Assembly: GCA_049602155.1 (NCBI GenBank)
Contig: JBMYRH010000009.1
Coordinates: 62,001 to 126,000, forward strand
Source: JBMYRH01 sp049602155
Lineage (GTDB): Bacteria > Myxococcota_A > UBA9042 > PHBI01 > JBMYRH01
Length of the DNA: 64,000 bases
Direction: 5' to 3'
The notes beneath the pieces were generated by a model, which saw only the letters and a list, made by a program, of their open reading frames with translations, searched no databases and had not been told where the DNA came from. This document shows positions 43,246 to 52,477 of this stretch, in pieces; positions within the stretch are counted from its first letter, which is position 1; every line of letters starts with the position of its first letter. The position numbers and the translations under genes were made by a program.

Positions 43246-46200
43246 TGGCTGCGCTCTTCCGCGCGCTGCGCCGTACGCTCTACCTTGGCTTCAAGCTGGT
43301 GATGACGGGCCTCTTCATGGCCTACCTGCTCGTCGCGCGGAGCTTCCTCTACATCTTGACCCTTTACGTCGCTGTGTACTTCGTCAGCGGCCACTCGGCG
43401 ACGAAGCATTTCGTGCAGCAGGCGGTGTCGTCTGAGGTGCCAGGCTTCATCACGGTGGGCACCATGCAGTGGGGGCCGATGCCTTGGAGCATCACCTTGG
43501 CTGGATCACGGGTTCATGGAGAGCACACCCAGCAAGTGATCCACGTGGAGATGTTTGAGGCTGAGGTCGACTGGGCTTCGACGGCTGCGGCTGTGACACG
43601 GATGATGGTGGTGCCTGACGCGCCGATCCCGATCTTGATGCGGCACGTGCACATCGTGAAGCCGACGATCCACATGACGTCGAGTGAGGAGGGGTTGGAC
43701 TTTACCCGAGCGTTCCACATCCCCACTGGTGGTCCATCGAACCCGCCGAAGAAGACGATCCGGATAGATCACGCCACGATTGAGGGGGCGCGTATACGCA
43801 TCGACTTCCCCGAGATACGCATGGACGCGGAGGGCATTGACCTCCACCTCGCACATTTCCTGCTCGAGAACATCGATGACGTGAACTTCCTCGTGTCCCG
43901 GGCGCATATCGACACCTTCGATTTTCATATGCGACCACACTTTAGGCCCTTCCCGAGCCTCGATCGGCTCACGATGCCGGTCCGCAACCTCGCGATCACA
44001 CGCTTTCAGTTCGTCTTGAACCGCTTTGAGGCCTTGAAGGTCGAAGGTGAACTCGACGGCGGCAAGATGCTGGCGTCGATCGCGATGGACTTCGTGCGAG
44101 GTCAAACGCCGCTTTGGAAGACTCGAATGAACCTCGACCTCCCAGAGACCTCCACCATCTTACCGGATCTCTTCGGTGGGCATGTGCGGGGGGCGTTAAC
44201 GGCCGACATCGAGGGGCAAGGCTCGATGGACGAGCTTAACCTCGCGATCTCGGGGCGCTCACCGACGATGAAGCTCCTGGGCCATGACGTCGCGGACTTG
44301 GCGATGGAGCTCACGATCGCGCCAGAGGTCACGCCTGAAGGTCGGATCAACCACCCGTTTGTCCTCCACTCACTGTCAGGCGACACCTTGGGGGGGCGTG
44401 TCGAGGCGGGTCCGTTTCGGTATGTCATGCGTTGGGCCGAGCCCGCTGCACCGAATGCCCAAGGGCTCACGATGCCGGGCCATGGGACTCGCCACGCCTT
44501 TGGTGGCACGCTCAAGCTGGACGGCGTCGACCCCTGGGAGTTCCTGCAGCCCCTCGATCTTGGGCTAGATCTTGAGTCGCTACCGCTCCTGAGTGGATCA
44601 GCGGTGGGGACGCTCCACGTCAACGGTTATATCGATGAGGAGACTCACCGCTTTGTACTCGACGGTGCGACCGATCGGTTGGGCTACAGTTGGAATGGGG
44701 CATCGAATTGGCCTCTGAACAAGGTCTTCGAATTGAGCGGTGGCCTCGGCCTCTCGCTCGGTGAGGTTGGCTCCACAGACCCGGTCGACGGTGTCTTTGC
44801 GCCTCACCGCCTCCTCACGTTTGAAGAGATGCGCCTGACGAGTAGCGGAGACGCGGTGGTCCTAGACGCTGAGCTGGACCTCACCCGTGGTCGCGTCGAC
44901 GCCTACGCAGATGTTCGGGTCCGTGAGCTTCGACGCTTCTTGGCGCCCTTTGGGGTCGACACTGTTGCAGGGCGAGCTCACCTCGCTCGACTGCGGATCA
45001 CCGAGACGTTTACAAACCCGACAGTCGAGACCTTCGCGACGATCAATGGTGCGGAGCTCTCGGGGAACCCGATGGGGACGCTGACCAGCCATGTCGCGCT
45101 GCATGACGGCCTTCTCAAGATCAAGGGCATGAAGACAGAGGCGCCTTGGGGGAAAGCCTCTGCGAATGGACATATGCAGCTCTGGAATGGCGCGATCACA
45201 TCGCCAGACCCGAACCTGCCCTTCGTCGTCAACGACGCCCGTGTCGACAACTTACAGCTCAAGAACCTGCTCCCACAGATCGGCCTCAGCGCCCGTGTCT
45301 CCGTCAACGCGGATCGGATCTCCGGCAAGGCGGTGAGGCTCATCGATACGGTCGAGGGATCGGGCACTGTTCGGGCGACTGACCTGAAGATGGGGCCGGA
45401 CTCAGCCAAGCTGTTCACCGCAGAGCTTATCGCCAATTCACGGATGCTGAAGGCGAAGGAGGTGGAGATCACCCTCGCCTCTGGAGACCTGATCCAGGGC
45501 AACGTCATGATGACAAAGGGAGGCCGACAGTTCTCAGCTCAGCTCAAGACTGACGAGCTCCCGCTCACCGCGATCAAGTGGTTTGGTCAGCAAGGTGTGA
45601 ACCTCGGTGGTCGTGTGAGCGCTGATCTGAGCTTGGATGGGACGCTCGAGAAGCCGATCTTAATCGGCACGTTGGCGACCTATGACTTCTCCCTCGACCC
45701 GATCTTTATGGGGGATGGCAGCTTCAGTATTACGACCGCTCAAGATGGGCGTATCGAGCTGTCGGCCTTGGAGAACTTCCCCGGCATGTCGCTGCTCGAG
45801 GGCTCCCATGTGGTCGTCAATCGAGGGGTCCCGACGTACGCTAACTTCCGGGTCAAAGCTGAGGACGCCAAGGTCTACGAGGTCCTTCCGTTCCTCGCCA
45901 TTGACGACACGGAGCTGACAGCGACGGCCATGGTGGAGATCGATCTTTGGCCCGGTCGTGACGGAGACACCTGGCAGGTCTTGGTGGACGCGATGCCCGG
46001 TGACGTCGGCTTGTCGCTCTTTGATGGAGAGCTGGAGTACGACAACCTGTCTGAGCTGTTCATGGTGATGACGCCGCGCGAGCTGCTCATTGAGCCAGTC
46101 GCGCTAGGGGTGGATCTCGACGATGCCATTTTGGTCTGTGGGACCTTCCAAGAGGAGGCCCTCTGGGACCTTCAGGTCGGAGGTCGCCTTAACATGGGGC

Positions 46201-47645
46201 TCCTGCGCTTCATGAAGGACATGTTCAGTGTCATGGAGGGGCACATCATCGTGGCCCCGGATCGGTCGACAGCCCTCGCGCTCGGAGACGACGCTTGTCT
46301 GCCTCGCGGTGGCGACGTCACGGAGGTCGACCCTAGCGTCTTACGGCTCCAAGGAGAGCTCTTGAGCCCTAAGCTGAGCGGTAAGCTTGAGATGTCCAAG
46401 ATCCTCCTCACACCTCGAAACTTTGGCAGGGATGTCGAGCTCGCCGATGGCTCGACGGTCATCTTACGGCCGGGCACAGAGCCCGGCATGCAGAGGGTCT
46501 CCCTAGGCAAGGACAAGGACTCTCGTGTGAAGGGCACCTTGGAGGACGGTCAGTTCGAGGTCTGGGGTGAGCTGATGTTGAAGCACCTCTTCTTAGACTC
46601 GGCGGAGATTAAGGCTGTCGGGACCGAGATCTTCTATGCCTCTCCAGGTGAGTACAACATCACGATTAACCCGGAGCTGAGCTTGGCGGTCACCGACTTC
46701 ATGGATGACGAGCGCCGTAAGCTCTTGCTCTCCGGCAAGACACAGATCACCGAGGGGATGTACTACAGGAGCTTTGACTCTCTCGGCCAAGCGATCGGAA
46801 ATATCGCGGGGAGTGGCGGTGGCAAGACTCATGAGTTGCCCCTCGTCGAGCGCGTCCCCTGGCTCAAGTCCTTGGTGATGGACCTCAACGTCTTCGGCAG
46901 CACCTTCGAGATCACAAGCCCTTACACGGGGGGCTCGGCGGCGGTTGATTCGCGCTTTGATCTCCGGGTGACCGGGACCCTCGAGGAGATGTCGATCTAT
47001 GACCGGCTTCAGCTCATCCCTGGTGGCATCGTCAGCTACGACCTGATCGACCGAGAGTTCGAAGTGGTCCAAGGGACTGTGGACTTCCGAGGTGACCTTG
47101 GGGCACCCGAGATCGACCTCGAATTGGCGACCGACGTCGCCTATGAGATCACGACCGGGGTCGAAGATCAGGTGGAGGAGCGCGAGGTGACTGTCAGCGT
47201 GCGCATCTCTGGGATCCCCCCGAACCTCGACATCGAATTCTGGTCCAAGGACAGCACGGGCTTGGACCAAGCTGACCTGCAGTCACTCATCTTGACCGGT
47301 AGCCCGCGCACAGAATCGGCCTCGCTTCAGGATTCGTTAGGTATCAGCTTTGATTTTAGTCAGTTCCTCTCATCGGTGCTCAAGGCGCCTTTCTTTGAGG
47401 CGTTCAAGGCGCGCGTCGGTCCGCAAGGTACAGTCACGACGCAGATCGTGACGGAGTTCGGGCGCGCCGTGCAGCTTCACACCAAGGTCACCCAGGCGGC
47501 GACCGAGACGCGAGTCCGCGCCGGCTTCCAGTTTCAGCTCTCGGACAACTTGTCTCTGGAGGGCACCCTGCAGCGGACAGATAGAGCCCAGAACCCGACT
47601 CAGACCTATGAAGCTCGCTTCAAGTACAGGATCCCAATCGACTGA
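43242..47645 (+). CDS. tamB: Translocation/assembly module TamB
   Basis: A 1467-residue inner-membrane-anchored protein. The N-terminus has a membrane segment within residues about 14-50 (LGFKLVMTGLFMAYLLVARS, LYILTLYVAVYFVS), followed by a very long series of beta-strands forming the hydrophobic groove and the C-terminal DUF490/TamB domain: LLLSGKTQITEGMYYRSFDS, IPGGIVSYDLIDREFEVVQGTVDFRG, DLELATDVAYEITTG, SLQDSLGISFDFSQFLSS. It ends FKYRIPID. TamB links the inner membrane to the Omp85 protein TamA, and AsmA-like proteins of this class move phospholipids. It overlaps the AsmA-like gene by 4 bp and the Omp85 gene by 1 bp. Confidence 0.92.
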   Translation: MMAALFRALRRTLYLGFKLVMTGLFMAYLLVARSFLYILTLYVAVYFVSGHSATKHFVQQAVSSEVPGFITVGTMQWGPMPWSITLAGSRVHGEHTQQVIHVEMFEAEVDWASTAAAVTRMMVVPDAPIPILMRHVHIVKPTIHMTSSEEGLDFTRAFHIPTGGPSNPPKKTIRIDHATIEGARIRIDFPEIRMDAEGIDLHLAHFLLENIDDVNFLVSRAHIDTFDFHMRPHFRPFPSLDRLTMPVRNLAITRFQFVLNRFEALKVEGELDGGKMLASIAMDFVRGQTPLWKTRMNLDLPETSTILPDLFGGHVRGALTADIEGQGSMDELNLAISGRSPTMKLLGHDVADLAMELTIAPEVTPEGRINHPFVLHSLSGDTLGGRVEAGPFRYVMRWAEPAAPNAQGLTMPGHGTRHAFGGTLKLDGVDPWEFLQPLDLGLDLESLPLLSGSAVGTLHVNGYIDEETHRFVLDGATDRLGYSWNGASNWPLNKVFELSGGLGLSLGEVGSTDPVDGVFAPHRLLTFEEMRLTSSGDAVVLDAELDLTRGRVDAYADVRVRELRRFLAPFGVDTVAGRAHLARLRITETFTNPTVETFATINGAELSGNPMGTLTSHVALHDGLLKIKGMKTEAPWGKASANGHMQLWNGAITSPDPNLPFVVNDARVDNLQLKNLLPQIGLSARVSVNADRISGKAVRLIDTVEGSGTVRATDLKMGPDSAKLFTAELIANSRMLKAKEVEITLASGDLIQGNVMMTKGGRQFSAQLKTDELPLTAIKWFGQQGVNLGGRVSADLSLDGTLEKPILIGTLATYDFSLDPIFMGDGSFSITTAQDGRIELSALENFPGMSLLEGSHVVVNRGVPTYANFRVKAEDAKVYEVLPFLAIDDTELTATAMVEIDLWPGRDGDTWQVLVDAMPGDVGLSLFDGELEYDNLSELFMVMTPRELLIEPVALGVDLDDAILVCGTFQEEALWDLQVGGRLNMGLLRFMKDMFSVMEGHIIVAPDRSTALALGDDACLPRGGDVTEVDPSVLRLQGELLSPKLSGKLEMSKILLTPRNFGRDVELADGSTVILRPGTEPGMQRVSLGKDKDSRVKGTLEDGQFEVWGELMLKHLFLDSAEIKAVGTEIFYASPGEYNITINPELSLAVTDFMDDERRKLLLSGKTQITEGMYYRSFDSLGQAIGNIAGSGGGKTHELPLVERVPWLKSLVMDLNVFGSTFEITSPYTGGSAAVDSRFDLRVTGTLEEMSIYDRLQLIPGGIVSYDLIDREFEVVQGTVDFRGDLGAPEIDLELATDVAYEITTGVEDQVEEREVTVSVRISGIPPNLDIEFWSKDSTGLDQADLQSLILTGSPRTESASLQDSLGISFDFSQFLSSVLKAPFFEAFKARVGPQGTVTTQIVTEFGRAVQLHTKVTQAATETRVRAGFQFQLSDNLSLEGTLQRTDRAQNPTQTYEARFKYRIPID

Positions 47646-50600
47646 TGTCTTCGGCCCTCCCCATACTCATCGCGCTGGCCGCGGTCGCCCAGAGTCCGGC
47701 GCCGTCTACGGCCGCTCCGTCGCTGGATCCACAGCCGGTTGAGGAGGCGGCGACCGAGGTGAAGGAGTTGCCTTCGCTGGACGAGGTCGCGCCGACGCTA
47801 GAGGTCACACAGCCCGTCGAGGCTGCGCCGCCTCACCCCTGTGTTGGCACATCGCTCTACTCGGTGCGCTTGGCGGGCTGTCGTGGACCTGTCTGCGACT
47901 CGGGAGAGATGCGCGCGGGCTTTGTGACCATCACCGACATCGAGCCGGGCCAGACCCTCTCTGCGAATGATGTGTCAGTGGCTATCGCGCGCCTTGAGGC
48001 GACGGGTTTCTTCCGGAGCGTGGCCCTAAAGTGCACGCGAAAGGGAGATCAACTGGCCCTCGTTGTGACGGTTGCGCCGCATCGCTTCGTCCGCAAAGTC
48101 TCGATCCGAGGCAACCAATTCTTCCGTGAGAGCGAGCTGTCTAAGCGCGTGACATTGCACAGCGGCGACGCCTTGAACGTCGAGCCGGGGCAAGAGTCAG
48201 ACAGCGAGACCTTGAAGCGGCTCGTGGAGAGCTTGAAGGCCCTCTATTACAAGGAGGGACTTGAGGATGTGCGCTTTGACGTGAAGGTCGCGCTGATCGA
48301 TGAGACCACGGTCGACCTCTCTGTCGAAATCACGGAGGGTGAGCGAGACCGCGTACGCTCCTTGGACATCGCCCATCAGCCGGCGGTCGTCACGCAGCGT
48401 GGCGCGATGAAGTGCCCCAGCGTGGAGCCTCGCAAGCTGAGCGCGCTCGTCGGCGTGAACGTTGGAGAGGTGGTCACGGAGCGTCAGCTCCGCGAGATGA
48501 AGCGGCGCCTGAAGAACTTCTTCCAATCGATTGGATTTGAGCGGCCTGACATCGAGGCTGATATCGTCGGCGATCCCTTGGTGCTCCGCGTCCGTGTCAA
48601 GACGAACCAATGCTGGCTGGTTCGAGTGTGGGAGCGTGAAGCCACTTCCTTGAGCGCCTCCCGTGCGGAGCCCGCGTTTCGCTTTCGTGACCCGGTGGAT
48701 ACCGACGAGAGCTTCACGGACCCCGCACCGTATGAGCGCAGTCGACTTGAGCCATGGCGCGGCCTCTTGCCCTTCTATGAGTCCGGCGTCTTTGAGCGTG
48801 AAGAGGCGCTGCGTGGCGTGGAAGTGATTCGCGCGATTTTGGCCAGCCAGGGATTCCTCTTCGCCGATGTACGGCTTGAGCATCGGGTGTTGCAGACGCG
48901 CGATAAACGTCGCAATTCGGTGGGTGCATCGCCTGTGATGGGCACGATCGATTACTACCTCACCCGGAACTATGAGCGCCGACTTCAGGGGCTGACCTTT
49001 GAAGGACTGGAGAGCTTTGAAGAGGAGGTCTTGCTGAGCGTGATGGATACCCAGATGTATGATTTCTTGGGTGACCCTGGCGCGATTCAGATCCAGAAGG
49101 TCCTCTACGACCTCACGAAGGTGAAGCGCTATTATCAAGAGCGTGGCTTCTATGCGTTCCGTTATGCGCTGACTGGAGAGCCTGAGCAGCGGAGCCCTCG
49201 GCGTGTGCGGCGCACGGAGGGCGACTCTGTCGTGTGGGAGTACCGCTTCCGAGATCGTGGCTTCAGGATCCGAAAGCGTAAGGGGCAGATGGTCCTCTAT
49301 CTAGAGATCCCGCTCATCGAGGGGCCGCAGACAAAGGCGACCAAGATCAACATCTTCGGGGCTAAGAGCTTGCCACCGATTTTGGCCAAGCTGTTGCTTG
49401 AGATTGAGACAGGAGGGGCCTACGGAAAGGTCATGCTTGAGTCGGGCCTCAAGCGTATCAAGCTCTGGTACTCCCAACGCGGCTACCATCAGATGAAGGT
49501 CTTCCCCACCTGCAAGGCCTATGATCCGGAGCCTGAGAACGGCGATTGCGACCCCTTCAACGTGCGCTCAGGCAAAGTGGAGATGGTCTATCGCATCGAT
49601 GAAGGCCCTCAAAGCAGCGTCGGTGAGATCTTCTGGCGCGGCAATTTCCGCACGGATCCAGAGGTCTTATTGCGCGACCTGCCACAGCCTGGTGATCCGT
49701 ATCGTGCAGAGGATATCGCGACGGCTGCTCGGAAGCTCCGTAACCTTGGCGTCTTCAATTCGGTCAAGATCACCCCCATCGGCATCGATGAGACCCCGGC
49801 GCGAGATGAGATCGCGCTCCTCGTCACGGTCGAAGAGGGTAGGACGCGCTTCATCGATCTCGCGGTTGGTTTCCGCACCATCGATCGGGACAGTGACGCG
49901 GGCACAAAGGCGCCCGCGTGGTTGGGCTCGATCATCGGTCAAGCGACAGCAGCCTCTGACCGATCCACCAACGGGTTGGCGCGGGGCAGGGCGCTCGGCT
50001 TGCCCGATGTCTTGCTCAAGGTGGAGGCGGAGTACCTTGAGTACAACTTCCTGGGCTTGGGCTGGCAGTTCACTTTGCCCGTGCAGTACGGGTTCTCGAC
50101 GAGCGATCCGCTGCGCCTTGGTTCGTTGACCCCGACCATCCGTATCCCGCGGCCAGGGGGCACGGACTTGGAGACGGAGATTAAGCTCCTCGCGGAGATC
50201 GACCGGGTCAATGACCAGATCGATCGCACCGAATTCGGCCTCTATTCGTCACTCAATTGGCCGCTCATGGATCAGATGACCCTGGGGTTCGCGCTCGACT
50301 TTGGGATGATCTGCTTTAAGCAGCCGGGAGACAGCAACCCGATCTGTGATCTGGATGAGTACTCTCCTCAGTTCCGACCCTCAATCCGTTGGCGCTGGGA
50401 CACTCAGAACAACCCCCTTAACCCCACCAAGGGCTTCACGCTCTCGGGCGAGTTTAAGTACATCTTCGGGCGCAGCAGTGACGAACTTATCGGCCTTGAG
50501 ACCGCCAATGATTTGGGCACCGAGTACGCCAATTTCTTGAAGTGGGAGACCAGCGCCGAGGTCGTGATAGACACGCGCATCGGACCGATCATCGCGGCCT

Positions 50601-51151
50601 TTGTACGCTACGGTGGCAGCCATCAGATCGGCGGAGATGGTACGTCACTGCTCCCCGCCAACGAGATCTTCACGCTGGGGGGATCCAACGGTGTGCGAGG
50701 GTATACCGACCACGCCATCGGTCGCTATGACGCCGCTGGGCTCCTCGACCGTGGCTGGCTCGATGCGAACGGAAACCGCGTCGGCGCCATCTACGATTAT
50801 CGTCAAGATGGTGGCGGCAACGTGGTCCTCAACGGAAGCATGGAGGTTCGAATCCCGCTCGTGAAGCGAATTGGGCTCTGGGCGGCGACCTTTGTGGACG
50901 CAGGGGCGATCGCCCGAACGCACTCCGATATTCACCTTGAGAGCTTCCGTTTCTCCGCGGGCGCCGGCATTCGCTACCTCATCGGCAATCAGATCCCCGT
51001 GCGGCTCGACTGGGGGTTTGCGTTGGGCGACCCGCGCTGCACGGCTTGGTCCAGGACGGCGGACCTGTCCTCGGACACGCTCGCGGCGGACGCCTGCGCC
51101 AAGGAAGAGGAGGGCAACCGCATTCACTTTGACCTGCTCTATCCGTTCTAG
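47645..51151 (+). CDS. Oversized Omp85 family outer-membrane assembly protein (TamA/BamA-like)
   Basis: A 1168-residue protein whose ATG overlaps the tamB stop by one base. It has a signal peptide (ALPILIALAAVAQSPA), a Pro/Glu-rich stretch (about 20-65) and then a long series of POTRA-like units (for example RFVRKVSIRGNQFFRESELSKRV, INIFGAKSLPPILAKLLLE, VGEIFWRGNFRTDPEVLLRDL followed by DIATAARKLRNLGVFNSVKI). The last ~380 residues are the 16-strand barrel with the conserved loop-6 motif VRGY near residue 1017 and a terminal Phe (FDLLYPF). E. coli TamA has 3 POTRA domains in 577 residues and BamA 5 in 810, so this one likely has more. Operon position with tamB argues for the TamA role. Confidence 0.92.
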   Translation: MSSALPILIALAAVAQSPAPSTAAPSLDPQPVEEAATEVKELPSLDEVAPTLEVTQPVEAAPPHPCVGTSLYSVRLAGCRGPVCDSGEMRAGFVTITDIEPGQTLSANDVSVAIARLEATGFFRSVALKCTRKGDQLALVVTVAPHRFVRKVSIRGNQFFRESELSKRVTLHSGDALNVEPGQESDSETLKRLVESLKALYYKEGLEDVRFDVKVALIDETTVDLSVEITEGERDRVRSLDIAHQPAVVTQRGAMKCPSVEPRKLSALVGVNVGEVVTERQLREMKRRLKNFFQSIGFERPDIEADIVGDPLVLRVRVKTNQCWLVRVWEREATSLSASRAEPAFRFRDPVDTDESFTDPAPYERSRLEPWRGLLPFYESGVFEREEALRGVEVIRAILASQGFLFADVRLEHRVLQTRDKRRNSVGASPVMGTIDYYLTRNYERRLQGLTFEGLESFEEEVLLSVMDTQMYDFLGDPGAIQIQKVLYDLTKVKRYYQERGFYAFRYALTGEPEQRSPRRVRRTEGDSVVWEYRFRDRGFRIRKRKGQMVLYLEIPLIEGPQTKATKINIFGAKSLPPILAKLLLEIETGGAYGKVMLESGLKRIKLWYSQRGYHQMKVFPTCKAYDPEPENGDCDPFNVRSGKVEMVYRIDEGPQSSVGEIFWRGNFRTDPEVLLRDLPQPGDPYRAEDIATAARKLRNLGVFNSVKITPIGIDETPARDEIALLVTVEEGRTRFIDLAVGFRTIDRDSDAGTKAPAWLGSIIGQATAASDRSTNGLARGRALGLPDVLLKVEAEYLEYNFLGLGWQFTLPVQYGFSTSDPLRLGSLTPTIRIPRPGGTDLETEIKLLAEIDRVNDQIDRTEFGLYSSLNWPLMDQMTLGFALDFGMICFKQPGDSNPICDLDEYSPQFRPSIRWRWDTQNNPLNPTKGFTLSGEFKYIFGRSSDELIGLETANDLGTEYANFLKWETSAEVVIDTRIGPIIAAFVRYGGSHQIGGDGTSLLPANEIFTLGGSNGVRGYTDHAIGRYDAAGLLDRGWLDANGNRVGAIYDYRQDGGGNVVLNGSMEVRIPLVKRIGLWAATFVDAGAIARTHSDIHLESFRFSAGAGIRYLIGNQIPVRLDWGFALGDPRCTAWSRTADLSSDTLAADACAKEEEGNRIHFDLLYPF

Positions 51152-52053
51152 AGGGGCGGGTCGCGCACCTCTTGCCGCGCGCGGAGGGCGTCGACGTAGT
51201 AGTGGGTGTCTTGACCCGGTTGGAGCTCCCCTGTTGAGATCTGAGCCTCAAGCCAAGCGATGAACTCGCCGACCTGAGGGCCAGGCTTGATGTTCATGTC
51301 GCTGCAGAGCGCGCTCCCGAGCCGCGGAGGGAGGGTCGGTGCGGCGTTCGCTTTCGCATTCATCCGGGCGATCCGCTCGGTGAGCTCGGCCAGCTGGGCG
51401 CGAATCCTGCTCGCGCGCCTCGGCCGCTTGGTTGTGTAATCCGCGCTGCTAAATCGAAGCATGTCCTCAAGGTGCTCGCCTGCATCTCGGATCAACCGTC
51501 GGATGGCGCGATCGCTCCAGCTCCCTTCGTACGCGTTCACGCGCGCGTGGTGCTCTACGACGAAGGCGATGCGCTCACGGCGCGCATCGGGCATATGAAG
51601 TCGTGCAGCGATGCCGTGGGTGAGCCAGGCCCCGAGCTTCTCGTGACCATGAAAGCTCACTTGGCCATGCCCAAAGATCGCGCGCGTCGCCACCTTGCCG
51701 ATGTCATGGAGCAGTGCGACCCACCGCAGATCTGCGTCCACTGGGGTGCGCTCTAAGACCTCGAGCGTATGTGACCAGAGGTCTTTGTGATGCACCGGCG
51801 AACTCAAGTGAAAGTTCACCAAGGCGTGCACCTCGGGGAGCCACACTGCCAACGCCCCTGTGGACTCCAACCACTGAAGTGCCGCCCCCGCGTTCGGACC
51901 CGTGAGCACCGTGTCTAGGCACGTCAGGGCACCAGGGGACTGCACATCGATGAGCCTGCCGATGTCACGGCGAATGCCTGCCTCAGTCGGAGGGGCAGTC
52001 GTCCCATTGGCGATGGCTGGGGCGAGCGTCAGGATGTCGGCGGGCACCGTCAT
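51148..52053 (-). CDS. HD-domain protein related to the C-terminal half of tRNA nucleotidyltransferases
   Basis: A 301-residue protein. Residues about 28-75 (RRDIGRLIDVQSPGALTCLDTVL, LQWLESTGALAVWLPEV) resemble the neck helices of CCA-adding enzymes, and residues 85-200 hold an HD domain: HHKDLWSH with His89 and His95, LLHDIGKV with His116-Asp117, VEHHARVNAY. No nucleotidyltransferase GSxxxD-type head is present, so it cannot add CCA; it may be a phosphohydrolase. Its stop TAG shares the CTAG palindrome (51148-51151) with the stop of the convergent Omp85 gene. Confidence 0.83.
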   Translation of the reverse strand: MTVPADILTLAPAIANGTTAPPTEAGIRRDIGRLIDVQSPGALTCLDTVLTGPNAGAALQWLESTGALAVWLPEVHALVNFHLSSPVHHKDLWSHTLEVLERTPVDADLRWVALLHDIGKVATRAIFGHGQVSFHGHEKLGAWLTHGIAARLHMPDARRERIAFVVEHHARVNAYEGSWSDRAIRRLIRDAGEHLEDMLRFSSADYTTKRPRRASRIRAQLAELTERIARMNAKANAAPTLPPRLGSALCSDMNIKPGPQVGEFIAWLEAQISTGELQPGQDTHYYVDALRARQEVRDPPL

Positions 52054-52077
52054 GGGCCGTGCTTACGCGAACGTTCG

Positions 52078-52386
52078 TCAGTTGGCCAGGATCGGTTGCA
52101 TGTCGAGGTACGCGAAGAGGGTGTCGAAGTAGGCCCGCACCAGCGTCTCTTGGACCTCAAGGGGCGAGCCAGCGACCCATTCACGTTGCTCTCTCGCGTC
52201 CCCAGAGGTCTCCACAGCATCGACGACCGTTCGAAGCCTTGCGGCAGCATCGGGTGACAGGGATGGACCATCTGCGCGACGCATCGTGAAGCGCACCAGC
52301 TCTGGCTCGAAGAGGGGGTGATGACCACTCAACCCTTGGCAAAGCAAGGTGCCCCAAGCGTCGGATTCTGTACGCGGAGATAACAT
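52078..52386 (-). CDS. Small hypothetical protein
   Basis: A 102-residue frame 24 bp upstream of the HD-domain gene on the same strand. It is acidic and helix-prone (PEVRFT..., AAARLRTVVDAVETSGDAREQREWV, VQETLVRAYFDTLFAYLDMQP), with no signal or membrane segment. Position and composition suggest a real gene co-transcribed with the HD protein, but no family is recognised. Another overlapping frame on the same strand exists and looks less protein-like. Confidence 0.45.
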   Translation of the reverse strand: MLSPRTESDAWGTLLCQGLSGHHPLFEPELVRFTMRRADGPSLSPDAAARLRTVVDAVETSGDAREQREWVAGSPLEVQETLVRAYFDTLFAYLDMQPILAN

Positions 52387-52477
52387 GCCATATATGGCAC
52401 CATAGGTGTCGCGTCCTGTCCAGTGGGGTTTCGATACGCGTCAACCTTGAATCCAGGGTGGAGGATCGACTAGCTTC

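Noticed and set aside
48197..49138. 313-residue minus-strand open frame
   Set aside because: Antisense to POTRA-encoding sequence of the Omp85 gene; no independent protein signature.
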